Source: Microvirga pudoricolor
GTDB taxonomy: Bacteria; Pseudomonadota; Alphaproteobacteria; Rhizobiales; Beijerinckiaceae
Assembly (NCBI RefSeq): GCF_016892705.1
Contig: NZ_JAFEMB010000001.1
Span: forward strand, 806,001-870,000
DNA length: 64,000 nt
Direction of reading: 5' to 3'
A model generated the notes under the pieces. That model worked only from the letters and a program-made list of their open reading frames with translations. It had not been told where the DNA came from and searched no databases. The position numbers and the translations under genes were made by a program. Positions 17,001 through 25,748 of the stretch are shown piece by piece (position 1 is the first letter of the stretch; each line of letters opens with the position of its first letter).

Positions 17001-17780
17001 GTGAGGCGATTGGAAGGGAAGCGTGCGGTCATCACCGGTGCAGCCAGCGGGATTGGCCGCTCCTCCGCATTGCTTTTCGCGGCCGAAGGCGCTCGTGTCC
17101 TCGCAGTCGACCGAGATCTGGACAATCTCAGAGCGTTATCCGATCGGTCCGGCGGCGCGATAACACCCCATCTGGCGAACTGTGATGTGGAGGAGGATAT
17201 CGACGGGATGGTGTCGATGGCACGGGATCACCTCGGCGGGATCGACATCGCTTTCGCGAATGCGGGGATCAATGGCGGGGCCGAAGCCTTCCTCGATCAA
17301 ACCGTGGGCGAGTGGGAAGCCGTGCTGCGGACCAATTTGATCGGCACCTTCCGACTGGTTCAACAGGCTGCCCTCGCCATGCTACCTCAGCGCCATGGAT
17401 CAATTATCTGCACCGCCTCGGTCGCGGGCCTGCGGGCAAACGCAGCGGGTGCGGCCTACAGCGCCAGCAAGGCGGGCGTTATAAGCCTCGTCCAGACTGC
17501 CGCCAGCGCGCTCGGCGGCACCGGGCTGCGAATCAACGCCATCTGTCCAGGCCTGATCGAGACCGGCATGACCCGCACGATCTTCGAGCGCGCTGCGAGC
17601 CGCGGAACCTCGGACAAGATCGGACAACTGAACCCTCTGCGCCGGGCAGGCCACCCCGACGAGATCGCCGAAATGGCGCTCTTCCTGGCCAGCGACAGCT
17701 CAAGCTATGTCAACGGTCAGGCCCTCGCGGTTGACGGCGGCCTGTCCAGCATGCATCCCACTCCTCCTCGGAAGAGTTAG
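17001..17780 (+). CDS. short-chain dehydrogenase/reductase
   Basis: 259 residues from GTG 17001, preceded by GGAG at six bases; an ATG at 16947 would add 18 atypical residues. Rossmann motif ITGAASGIG near the start, NAGI at about residue 85, catalytic Ser in IICTASVAGL and YSASKAG with Tyr and Lys. The C-terminus has the usual PxRxGxPxE-like segment (LRRAGHPDEIAEMALFLASD). A cytoplasmic NAD(P)-dependent alcohol or ketone oxidoreductase; the substrate cannot be read from sequence. The TetR gene starts 13 bases after its stop, so the two are cotranscribed. Confidence 0.9.
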   Translation: MRRLEGKRAVITGAASGIGRSSALLFAAEGARVLAVDRDLDNLRALSDRSGGAITPHLANCDVEEDIDGMVSMARDHLGGIDIAFANAGINGGAEAFLDQTVGEWEAVLRTNLIGTFRLVQQAALAMLPQRHGSIICTASVAGLRANAAGAAYSASKAGVISLVQTAASALGGTGLRINAICPGLIETGMTRTIFERAASRGTSDKIGQLNPLRRAGHPDEIAEMALFLASDSSSYVNGQALAVDGGLSSMHPTPPRKS

Positions 17781-17793
17781 CGCGGGCCCAAAT

Positions 17794-19083
17794 ATGGCGG
17801 CATTGAAGGAGACGGCCCCTCGGCCGCCGGAACAGTCCCCCCGGACAGCTGCGACCACAGCCGTCCGACAGACGCGCACGAGGCGCCGCTCCGAAGAACG
17901 CCGGCGGGCGATTCTGGCGGCGGCCGTCCAGCTGTTCAATGAGAAAGGCCTGCGCGGGACCACTCTTTCCGACGTTGGCCAGGCGGTCGGCCTCAGCACG
18001 AACAGCATCTGCTACTACTTTCGCAAGAAGGAAGACCTCGCTGCGGCCTGCTTCATCGAGACGATCAGCGTCATTCGGGCAATCGTGGCCGAGGCAGGGC
18101 GCGAGACGTCTTCGGAGGCCCGGATCCGGGGCCTGGCCTCTGGCTTCGCCCGGCAGCTCGCCCGTGAAGCGGAAGGAGGCGCCCAGAAGCTCGCTGGCGT
18201 CTACGATTTGCGCGCCCTGGAGGGAACGCAATCAAAGGTTGTGTCATCAGCTTATAATGACCTTTTCCGGGAGGTCCGGGCCCTACTTCTCACCGCAGAT
18301 CACCCGAAGCCCAGTCGCCTGATCAACGCGCGCGCGCATCTTCTCATCTCCCTTGTTCACTCGATGCGGATCTGGATCGGACGCTACGCAACGAACGACT
18401 ATGATCTGGTCGCCCAGCATTTCTGCGACGTGCTGATCGGAGGATTCATCGCGCCGAAAGCGTCCTGGCCGCCAGTAGCCCTGGCACCGGTCAACTGGTC
18501 CTTCGAGGAGGATGCGACCTCCTCGCGCGATGCTTTCCTGCGAGCCGCCACACAGACGATCAACGACTTGGGCTTCTCAGGAGCATCGGTCGACAGGATC
18601 TCCATGCGCCTTCAGGTCACCAAGGGGGCTTTTTACCACTACAACGAGAGCAAGGAGGGCCTGTTCTCTGAATGCGCCGCTCGGACATTCGCGATCTTGA
18701 GCGATGTCCAGAATGAGGCTCGTTCTCAATCCACAGGCTGGAACGAACTCGGATCCGCCATCACCTATTTGGTCGCCTATCAATTGTCTGAACGAGGGCC
18801 CCTCCTGCGCGCTACCGCCCTGAGCGCCCTCCCGGCAACGGATCGCGCACACATGATCGACGCGACCAACAAACTCTCTGAGCGCTTCGTCTATCCCATC
18901 GTCCGAGGAATTGCGGATGGATCGATCCGCCCGGTTCACCCCGTCGTTGGCTCGCACTTGGTGAGCGCGATGATCTACGCCACGACCGAACTGCCGCTTT
19001 GGGTTCGTGAAACACACTCGGACGAAGCCATCGAGCTTTATGCCAAGCCCCTCCTGACAGGGTTTCTTTCCGAACTCGCTTAA
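17794..19083 (+). CDS. tandem TetR regulator (two TetR units in one chain)
   Basis: 429 residues from ATG 17794 (MAALKETAPRPP), about twice the length of a TetR protein. Two TetR-type DNA-binding domains are visible: RRRAILAAAVQLFNEKGLRG with GLSTNSICYYFRKKEDL (from about residue 35), and RDAFLRAATQTINDLGFSGA with LQVTKGAFYHYNESKEGLF (from about 244). Each is followed by a ligand-type helical region of about 150 residues. A single chain could bind an operator as an internal pseudo-dimer or contact four half-sites as a dimer. It probably senses an acyl-CoA or the imported acid and controls the divergent operons around it. Confidence 0.9.
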   Translation: MAALKETAPRPPEQSPRTAATTAVRQTRTRRRSEERRRAILAAAVQLFNEKGLRGTTLSDVGQAVGLSTNSICYYFRKKEDLAAACFIETISVIRAIVAEAGRETSSEARIRGLASGFARQLAREAEGGAQKLAGVYDLRALEGTQSKVVSSAYNDLFREVRALLLTADHPKPSRLINARAHLLISLVHSMRIWIGRYATNDYDLVAQHFCDVLIGGFIAPKASWPPVALAPVNWSFEEDATSSRDAFLRAATQTINDLGFSGASVDRISMRLQVTKGAFYHYNESKEGLFSECAARTFAILSDVQNEARSQSTGWNELGSAITYLVAYQLSERGPLLRATALSALPATDRAHMIDATNKLSERFVYPIVRGIADGSIRPVHPVVGSHLVSAMIYATTELPLWVRETHSDEAIELYAKPLLTGFLSELA

Positions 19084-19198
19084 AGCGGTAAAAAGCGTTC
19101 TGACGATCCGAAGAGGATGTCGGGACCGATAATCTGCTTCGCATCTTAGGCACATACCTATAATTCCAAATAATTCCTTAGGTGCGCCAAATCGGATT

Positions 19199-19224
19199 AA
19201 AATCGCCTTATAAGGCCTGATTTT
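19199..19224. promoter_or_regulatory. palindromic operator candidate
   Basis: A perfect 12-base palindrome GCCTTATAAGGC (19205-19216) is flanked by AAAATC on the left and, two bases further out, GATTTT on the right. The extended, slightly off-centre symmetry suits a dimeric regulator. It lies 180 bases before the hydratase start and 120 bases after the TetR stop. Confidence 0.4.
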
Positions 19225-19246
19225 GATCTTGCGTCCGAAAAAAATT

Positions 19247-19261
19247 ACATGCTAGCTTTTC
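19247..19261 (+). promoter_or_regulatory. shared operator-like site, copy 2
   Basis: ACATGCTAGCTTTTC, identical to the minus-strand reading of 16827-16841. It stands 144 bases before ATG 19405. A similar A-rich flank precedes both copies, and sequences like GATAAAT or TAAATAA follow directly, which could be the -10 region of each promoter. Confidence 0.45.
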
Positions 19262-19404
19262 GATAAATCAGGCGACAAGCTTTTGATCGCCGGCAGGCGG
19301 CGCTTCGCTTTGCAGCGACCCGTGCAGATTGCTCAGGCCCGGCTTCACCAGAAGCATGGCGGCAAAGCCTTTTCGGATACGTCGGATTCTCTAGGAGAGC
19401 GCGG

Positions 19405-20202
19405 ATGTCTTTACGTTACGAAAAACACGGCAATATCGCACATTTCATCATCGACCATGGACCGATGAATGTGCTGATGCCGGAGTTTCATAAGGAGTTC
19501 TATCATCGCCTCAAGGAATTCGAGATCGATCCTGACATCAAGGTCGGCTTGTTCTACGGAGCCGATGGCAAGTGTTTCTCGGTTGGCGATGACCTGAAGA
19601 GCATGCACAAGCCGCCGCGGACGCGCCAGGAGGAGCTCGCGGCTTATCTCTTCCTGCATCAGAACGAGGGCGAGAAGCCCATGCGCCCGGGATGGGAGCA
19701 CGATGTGTGCGCGCATCGTCGCTACAAGCCGATCGTCTCGGCCATCGAGGGATATTGCCTCGGGATCGCCTTCTCATACTGCCTCTATCACAGTGACGTC
19801 CGTGTCGCGAGCGAGGGCGTCAAGTTCGGCCTCACAGGGATCAAGTTCGGCGCCGGCGGCGGAAGCGGGCCCAAAAGACTTGCCAGGCACCTGCCGTTCA
19901 CCGCCGCTTACTGGATGGCGCTCTCCGGAGAGTTCATGGAAGCCGACGAAGCCTATCGCCTGAACCTCGTGAACAAGGTCGTGCCGAGCGACCAACTCAT
20001 CGCCACGGCAGAGGAGATGGCAGGCAAGATCGCACTCAATTCGTCGATTGCGTTACGCCTTGAAATGGAAGGCCTCGAACTTGGAGCCGACCTCAGCAAA
20101 GCAGACGCCTATCATTTCGGCATGAATCTCTACCGCATGGGATGGATGGCAAACGAGTCCGAGGGGGTGACGGCGAACTACCTGAAGGATCGCAAAAAAT
20201 GA
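19405..20202 (+). CDS. enoyl-CoA hydratase/isomerase family protein
   Basis: 265 residues, ATG 19405 with AGGAGAG six bases upstream. Crotonase fold: oxyanion-hole segments GADGKCFSVGDDLKSM (residues about 50-65) and IVSAIEGYCLGIAFSYCLYH (about 110-130), then FGLTGIKFGAGGGSGPKRLA. The positions usually held by the two catalytic Glu residues are not clearly kept: the first site reads CLGIAFSY and the second region IKFGAGGG. The reaction may therefore be isomerisation, hydrolysis or a different hydration. Its stop overlaps the start of the acyl-CoA ligase, so the two are coupled. Confidence 0.82.
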   Translation: MSLRYEKHGNIAHFIIDHGPMNVLMPEFHKEFYHRLKEFEIDPDIKVGLFYGADGKCFSVGDDLKSMHKPPRTRQEELAAYLFLHQNEGEKPMRPGWEHDVCAHRRYKPIVSAIEGYCLGIAFSYCLYHSDVRVASEGVKFGLTGIKFGAGGGSGPKRLARHLPFTAAYWMALSGEFMEADEAYRLNLVNKVVPSDQLIATAEEMAGKIALNSSIALRLEMEGLELGADLSKADAYHFGMNLYRMGWMANESEGVTANYLKDRKK

Positions 20203-21836
20203 GGCTATCTGCCTTGCAACCCGGCGAGTCTCCAGCCGAGCTCCGCACGAGGGTCGAGTCCGAGCCTCTTCCGCGAAACTATGGTGCCCATCTGCAGTCC
20301 GTCGCGGAAGCGCATGGAGAGGCCCTCGCCTGGATCACCATCGACGGAGACGGCCCCAACCTGACCTATCGCCAGCTTTCAGCTATGGCCTGCAAGGCGG
20401 CGAATGCATTCCGAGCCTGCGGCGTGCGAAAAGGGCAGCATGTGGGCGTGATGCTGCCGAATGGACCCGACTTCCTGGTCGCTTGGCTCGGGTTGGCGAA
20501 GGTGGGAGCAGTGCTCGTCCCCGTCAATCCGAAGCTCACTCCTCACGAACTTGAGCATGTGGTAGCAGATGGTAACGTGGCCCTCGTGCTGGCTGCCGCC
20601 GATGGTCTCAAGCCTCTGAAGGCGACATCGATCGGCTCGACCCTCGTCGGAGAAGGCCGCGTCATAGTTTCAGACGTGGAAGGGCCGCGGACGAAAGGAG
20701 AGGACGACTGGAGAACGATGCTGAACAAGGCATCCCCTGACTTCGTCGAGGAGGAAGAAGTCTCTCTCGACGACCCGATCAGCATTCTCTACACGTCCGG
20801 ATCGACAGGTCGACCGAAGGGATGCATTCTTACGCACCGTTACTGGCTGACTCTGGGCAAAGTCAAAGCGTCTCTTCTGCCGCCGGTCAAACGTATTTTG
20901 TGTGAGTTGCCGTTCTACTACATGTCGCCTTACTACAGATTTTCGGCGGCCTCATTTCAGGCGGCCGCGATCTGCGTTCCACCGGCGCCGAGCATCAGCA
21001 AGTTTTATGACCGTGTCGCGCGGTTCGATATCGATGTGGTCTGGATAGGCGACCCCATCGCCACCCTGTCCCTCTCGGACGATGAGCAGAAGCACAAGCT
21101 CAAATATGTGTCTCTCTATGGTCTGAAGAAAGAGCTGCATCGCCCTCTCGAAGAAAAGCTGGGCGTTCCAGTTCGGGAATCCTTTGGTATGACGGAAGTT
21201 GGAGCAGGCCTCTATATGCCGGCCGACGCGGAAGACATGCTTGGCTCCGGATCGTGTGGAATACCGGCTCCGTTCCGTGAGTGCACCGTGGCGGACGATG
21301 CGGGAAACCCCCTCCCTGTCGGGATGACCGGCGAATTGCTGATCGCTGGACCCGGTATCTTCAAGGGCTATTACAAGAATCCCGAAGCCACAGCACACGC
21401 ATTTTGGGGGAAATGGTTCCGAACGGGCGATCTCGCCCGGATGGATGAGCGCGGCTACTTCTACATCGTCGGGCGCATCAAGGAGATGATCAAGCGCAGC
21501 TCCGAGAATATCGCCGCCCAGGAAGTCGAATCCGCGATCTACACCCTCCCTCAGGTGATGGAGGTGGCGGTGATCGGCGTTCCCGACGCCAAGCGTGGCG
21601 AGGAAGTGAAGGCTTGCATCGTTCTTCAGAACGGACTGACAACGCAAGATTTGCCTCCGGACGCCATCGCTCAGCACTGCCGGACACGTCTGGCGTCATT
21701 CAAGGTACCGCGATATATACAATATTACTCTGCGCTTCCTAAGACGAGCTCTGAGAAGATTGCCAAGAAGACGCTCTCGGAGGGTGGTGGAGAGACAATC
21801 TCAAACATGTTCGACCTCAGCCTCGCTCGAGACTGA
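20199..21836 (+). CDS. AMP-forming acyl-CoA ligase
   Basis: 545 residues from ATG 20199, which overlaps the TGA of the hydratase gene (ATGA). ANL superfamily: P-loop YTSGSTGRPKGC near residue 200, SFGMTEVGAG (A5), FRTGDLARMDERGYFYIVGR (A7-A8) at about 410, and the C-terminal catalytic Lys in PKTSSEKIAKKTL. It converts a carboxylic acid, ATP and CoA to acyl-CoA, AMP and pyrophosphate. Nothing visible fixes chain length or aromaticity. It converges with the NDP-forming ligase at 21885. Confidence 0.93.
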   Translation: MRLSALQPGESPAELRTRVESEPLPRNYGAHLQSVAEAHGEALAWITIDGDGPNLTYRQLSAMACKAANAFRACGVRKGQHVGVMLPNGPDFLVAWLGLAKVGAVLVPVNPKLTPHELEHVVADGNVALVLAAADGLKPLKATSIGSTLVGEGRVIVSDVEGPRTKGEDDWRTMLNKASPDFVEEEEVSLDDPISILYTSGSTGRPKGCILTHRYWLTLGKVKASLLPPVKRILCELPFYYMSPYYRFSAASFQAAAICVPPAPSISKFYDRVARFDIDVVWIGDPIATLSLSDDEQKHKLKYVSLYGLKKELHRPLEEKLGVPVRESFGMTEVGAGLYMPADAEDMLGSGSCGIPAPFRECTVADDAGNPLPVGMTGELLIAGPGIFKGYYKNPEATAHAFWGKWFRTGDLARMDERGYFYIVGRIKEMIKRSSENIAAQEVESAIYTLPQVMEVAVIGVPDAKRGEEVKACIVLQNGLTTQDLPPDAIAQHCRTRLASFKVPRYIQYYSALPKTSSEKIAKKTLSEGGGETISNMFDLSLARD

Positions 21837-21884
21837 GGTCGAATACCTCATAGGGTCTTCAGCCGAAGGGCGGGATGCAGAGCC

Positions 21885-24011
21885 CTAAGCCGTTATACAT
21901 AAAGCGTCGACAATCCTCACTTCCCCGGTTCCTTTTCGCACCACGACCGGGTTCAGATCGCAAGCCAGCATAATCCCGTCCAGATCGCTTGCGAGCTGGG
22001 ACAGATTGACCGCAACGTCGACAAGTTGAGACTTGTCCGTCTTTGGCGTCAGATTCCGATAGCCGTCGAGAATTTTCGCGAGCTTCGTCTCATTGAGCAT
22101 CGCCGCGGCTTCGTCCTTTCCGAGCGGGCCAAGCTTCACAGCTCGATCAGCCGTAATTTCCACCAGCGTACCGCCGCTTCCGAGCACGATCAGCTGGCCG
22201 AACGGCGCCGCGGATGTGAAACCCGCCAGGGCTTCGATACCCGACACGATCTGTTCCTGCATCTCGTAGCCATCAATCTTAGCGTCAGGCTTTGCCACGG
22301 AGACACTTGATTGGATCGTTGCGATCGCAGACCGCAAAGCGTCCTCACTACCGACATCGAGGACCACACCCCCGATGTCCGAACGATGCTGGATATGACT
22401 GGACGCGACCTTCACGACCATTGGGAAACCGACTTCGCTGGCGCGCCTGACAGCCTCATGCGAGTCCGCCACAACGATGGATTTCACCACCGGCAAGTCA
22501 TACTCGCGCAGAACGTCGAAAGCGGCTGTGGGATCCATGGCGCCGGAGCACTTCGACAGCCGCTGACGTATTTCCTCGGCACGCGGATGGAAATAGTCGC
22601 GACCGGGGCGACGAGCCTGAGCCCACGCTTCTGCAGGACCCGGTTTGCCGAGGTTGAGATGCCCAACGGCTTGCAGTCCTGGAGTGAGTCCCCGTAAAAG
22701 AGGAATGCCATTCTCAGCAAGCAAAGCCCGAACACCCGGATCGACATTCTCTGCGGTCGGCGAGACAACAATGAAAGGTTTCTTCGCGCCGCGGCCACTT
22801 TGCGCATAGACGTTCAGAATATTCATGTAGTTCTGCAGGGTCGCCGGATTCAGGCTTTCCTGCGTGTCTTGAAGTGCGACGACTGCGCCAACCTCTTCGT
22901 CGTCGAGAACCGCTGCGATGGCATCCGCTGGATTGCGATCCTCAACATTCACCGTTGCACCGAAATCGATTGGGTTTCGTCCGGAGGCGCCCGGCAGTGC
23001 TCTGAGAAGGCGCTCTTGCGTACCTTCTCCAAAGGAGGCAACACCAATACCCCTCGCCTCCGCGAGATCGCAGGCAAGAGCCGTCTGACCACCGGAGATG
23101 CCGACAATCCCCAGGGACGATCCTCCGACCATCTTGCGTGCGACCGCAGCGCACTCGAGTGACGCGATGAGTTCATCATAATCGGCGACTGTTGCGATAT
23201 TGGTCGCGGAAAAGAAATCCTCATAGGCATCCCAGTCGCTGACAAGCGCTCCCGTATGGGCCTGAGTCGCTGCCAGCCCGCTCGCCGTGCGGCCTACCTT
23301 GAGAACCACAAGCGACTTTCCAGCGGCATGAACAGTTTCCGCCGCATAGGCCAGCGCAACGGGGTCTTTGATCGACTCTGCGATCACGCCGATGGCCGTT
23401 GTGGCGTCGTCATCTGCGAGCCAGCGGATGTAGTCGGCAGCCGCCACCTGAAACTCGCTCCCCATCGTGACGACTTTAGACAGCCCGATGACGGTGGAAT
23501 TCATCACCGAAATTGCAGCAGATCCCGATTGCGCGACAATCGCGACTTTGCCTGCCCGCAGCCGCTTCGACGGACGCGACGGGTAAAGGGGAATCGAATC
23601 CGTAAAATTGACGAGGCCCATGCAATTTGGACCATGCACGATGAGCCTGCTAGAGCTGCCGAGCTGACGGATGGACCGCTCTTGTTCCTCGGAAAATCCG
23701 TTCGTGAACACGATCGCCGAACGAACGGGGCTCTGCTCAAGCTCTTCCAGCATGGCTGGCACGCGAGCCGCCGGGATCGCCACGATGGCGAGGTCGGTGT
23801 CCGAGGGAAGTGATGTCACCGAATTGACGGCGGTCAATCCGTCAATCTCCTTTGCTTCTGGGTGGACCGGCAGGATCGTGCCCCTGTAGCCCCAATCCTT
23901 CAGGTTGCTGATGACCACATTGCCCTGCGTAGCACGCTTTGCCGAGGCGCCGACAACGGCGACTGAACGAGGTCGCATCATGGAGGTAACATCGATATGC
24001 AAGGTGATCAT
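21885..24011 (-). CDS. NDP-forming acyl-CoA synthetase (acetate-CoA ligase family)
   Basis: 708 residues with the full domain order: CoA-binding Rossmann domain (SVAVVGASAKRATQGNVV), succinyl-CoA ligase-like domains (AQSGSAAISVMN, then QAHTGALVSDWDAYE with the phosphorylated His), and a C-terminal ATP-grasp domain (FPMVVKVASSHIQHRSDIGG, FGQLIVLGSGGTLVEITAD). It makes acyl-CoA with release of ADP and phosphate and is reversible. It is the last gene of the run that begins with the amidohydrolase-fold gene, 72 bases after the binding-protein stop. The start at 24011 has AGAGGA immediately before it; ATG 23981 is an alternative. Confidence 0.9.
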   Translation of the reverse strand: MITLHIDVTSMMRPRSVAVVGASAKRATQGNVVISNLKDWGYRGTILPVHPEAKEIDGLTAVNSVTSLPSDTDLAIVAIPAARVPAMLEELEQSPVRSAIVFTNGFSEEQERSIRQLGSSSRLIVHGPNCMGLVNFTDSIPLYPSRPSKRLRAGKVAIVAQSGSAAISVMNSTVIGLSKVVTMGSEFQVAAADYIRWLADDDATTAIGVIAESIKDPVALAYAAETVHAAGKSLVVLKVGRTASGLAATQAHTGALVSDWDAYEDFFSATNIATVADYDELIASLECAAVARKMVGGSSLGIVGISGGQTALACDLAEARGIGVASFGEGTQERLLRALPGASGRNPIDFGATVNVEDRNPADAIAAVLDDEEVGAVVALQDTQESLNPATLQNYMNILNVYAQSGRGAKKPFIVVSPTAENVDPGVRALLAENGIPLLRGLTPGLQAVGHLNLGKPGPAEAWAQARRPGRDYFHPRAEEIRQRLSKCSGAMDPTAAFDVLREYDLPVVKSIVVADSHEAVRRASEVGFPMVVKVASSHIQHRSDIGGVVLDVGSEDALRSAIATIQSSVSVAKPDAKIDGYEMQEQIVSGIEALAGFTSAAPFGQLIVLGSGGTLVEITADRAVKLGPLGKDEAAAMLNETKLAKILDGYRNLTPKTDKSQLVDVAVNLSQLASDLDGIMLACDLNPVVVRKGTGEVRIVDALCITA

Positions 24012-24082
24012 TCCTCTTTCGGTGACAGCCGCGCAGTCGATGACTGCACGGCATCTTTGCTGTTCAAGTGAGCCGGCTCACG

Positions 24083-25714
24083 TCATTGCTTGTCGGCAGG
24101 CAGCCAAGCCTCGGCCCAATTGGGATGCGTGTTGAAGGAAAAGTTGAACTGCGCATCGAGGCCTTTCAGATCGGTGCTGACAGCCTCGAATACTTTCGAG
24201 TCTGTCAGAGCGAGCTGATTAAGGTCGCGCGCGACGATCTCTGCATACTTTTTGTACAGAGGTCTTTGCTGCCCGATCGGCGCAGCTGAAGCATCCAATG
24301 CGACTTTATCGAACTCCGGATTGCAATATCCAGTCGGATTTGCGAATGGCACGCTGCCTTCATTGCAAACGAAACTACGATCGACGCCAAGAACGGGGTT
24401 CGTGCGGCCTGTCAAAGAGATGACCGAGGCATCGAAGTCGCGCTGAGTGTAAACCTTGTTCGTCCAAATCTGTTGATCCAGGGCACTGAGCTTTACATCG
24501 ACGCCGATCTTGGCCCATTGCGACTGCACGATCTGTGCAACTGCATCATAAGGAGCTTTGGCAATCACGGTCAGTTCAATCGTGAAACGCTTGCCGTCCT
24601 TCAAAGGATAGCCTGCCTCGTCCAGCATCTTCTCAGCTTTGACAGGATCGTAAGCATAGAGCGTATCGTAGTTGACCGATGTGTCATGCAGATCCTTGAA
24701 TTGGGTCGGGATCGCATTCTTTGCCGTTGCAGCCAGCCCCTGATAAACGTCCTGAACGATGCGCTCGCGGTCGATGGCATGGAATAACGCCTGACGGACC
24801 TTGACGTTCTTCATTGGCTCTCGGGTCAGATTCAGATCGACAACTGCCGTCTCGGGAGCATTGTTGACAATCTGCACAACCTTGAACTTGCCCTTCTTGG
24901 ACGCCTCCTGAGTTGAGCGAACCTGCGCGACCTCCGGCCGAAACCAATTGACCTCCCCGCCCACCAGCGCGTTCATCCGTTGCTGCGGATTGGGAATGAG
25001 CGCGAAAACGACTGAGTCAAGGTACGGTTTAGGCTTCTCCCAGTAATGTTCGTTGCGAACGAAGGTGATCGACTGTCCGCTGGCCCAGCTCTTGAACTTA
25101 AAAGGCCCCAAGCCGACTGGTGCAAGGTTGGCGGGATGCGTGGCGACGTCCTGGCCATCGTAAATATGCTTCGGCATGAGAGGAAAAACCTCCTTGTCGA
25201 AGAGGTCCAGCGTTGCGGTGAGCGGCTGTTTCAACTTGAGGACAAAGGTGGTCGCATTCGGAGCCGAAGCCTCTTCAACAAGAGGAATGAGCTTGGTCAG
25301 ATAGGTATTGAACTTTCCGAACGTCTTCAGCGTAAAGACGACATCCTCGGCAGTGAAAGGTTTGCCGTCCGACCAGTTGACGCCGTCTCTCAGCGTGAAT
25401 GTGTAGGTCTTTCCATCCGGGCTGGTCTCCCAACGCGTCGCCAGGCGAGGGAGGCGATTTCCTTCCTTGTCGTACGTCATCAGCCCATCAGCCCATACAT
25501 CAGCTGCGAAGAGGGCCGGAACGGATGAAGTAAGCTGCGTGTTGAGCGTTGGGATGGTTGTCGAGTTCAGCGCTGCAATCACCGTGCCACCGGGCACGGG
25601 CTTGCCGTCGTCCGCCATGACAATGGGTGCATGAGCGCCGATCACGCATGCGAGTAAAAGTGAGGCTTTGCGCAGTTCGAACATGGTCAACGTTTGACGA
25701 AGCATCGATTTCAT
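24083..25714 (-). CDS. peptide/nickel-type ABC binding protein (SBP family 5)
   Basis: 543 residues, ATG 25714 with GGGAGGA upstream. A signal peptide ends near APIVMADDG. Family 5 features: GGTVIAALNSTTIPTLNTQL at the mature start, the hallmark region LATRWETSPDGKTYTFTLRD then GVNWSDGKPFTAEDVVFTLK (about residues 85-130), and VRQALFHAIDRERIVQDVYQ near 300. It delivers peptides or other amide-containing or bulky solutes to the permeases at 27586 and 28493. Here the binding protein gene follows the ATPases rather than leading the operon. The ligand is unknown. Confidence 0.92.
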   Translation of the reverse strand: MKSMLRQTLTMFELRKASLLLACVIGAHAPIVMADDGKPVPGGTVIAALNSTTIPTLNTQLTSSVPALFAADVWADGLMTYDKEGNRLPRLATRWETSPDGKTYTFTLRDGVNWSDGKPFTAEDVVFTLKTFGKFNTYLTKLIPLVEEASAPNATTFVLKLKQPLTATLDLFDKEVFPLMPKHIYDGQDVATHPANLAPVGLGPFKFKSWASGQSITFVRNEHYWEKPKPYLDSVVFALIPNPQQRMNALVGGEVNWFRPEVAQVRSTQEASKKGKFKVVQIVNNAPETAVVDLNLTREPMKNVKVRQALFHAIDRERIVQDVYQGLAATAKNAIPTQFKDLHDTSVNYDTLYAYDPVKAEKMLDEAGYPLKDGKRFTIELTVIAKAPYDAVAQIVQSQWAKIGVDVKLSALDQQIWTNKVYTQRDFDASVISLTGRTNPVLGVDRSFVCNEGSVPFANPTGYCNPEFDKVALDASAAPIGQQRPLYKKYAEIVARDLNQLALTDSKVFEAVSTDLKGLDAQFNFSFNTHPNWAEAWLPADKQ

Positions 25715-25748
25715 TGTCTTCCTCCCGTTCTTGCTCTGAAAATGCTTA

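Larger units (their letters stand above)
19084..19404. other. regulatory intergenic region before the hydratase gene
   Basis: This AT-rich 320-base stretch between the TetR gene and the enoyl-CoA hydratase holds no gene. It contains a direct repeat TAATTCC at 19161 and 19171 (ten bases, one helical turn apart), the palindrome GCCTTATAAGGC at 19205, and the 15-base motif shared with 16827. It most likely carries the promoter of the hydratase-ligase pair. Confidence 0.6.

Noticed and set aside
21865..21890. AGGGC/GCCCT hairpin between convergent ligase genes as terminator
   Set aside because: Only five base pairs with a ten-base loop, no T-run, and it overlaps the stop of the minus-strand gene.
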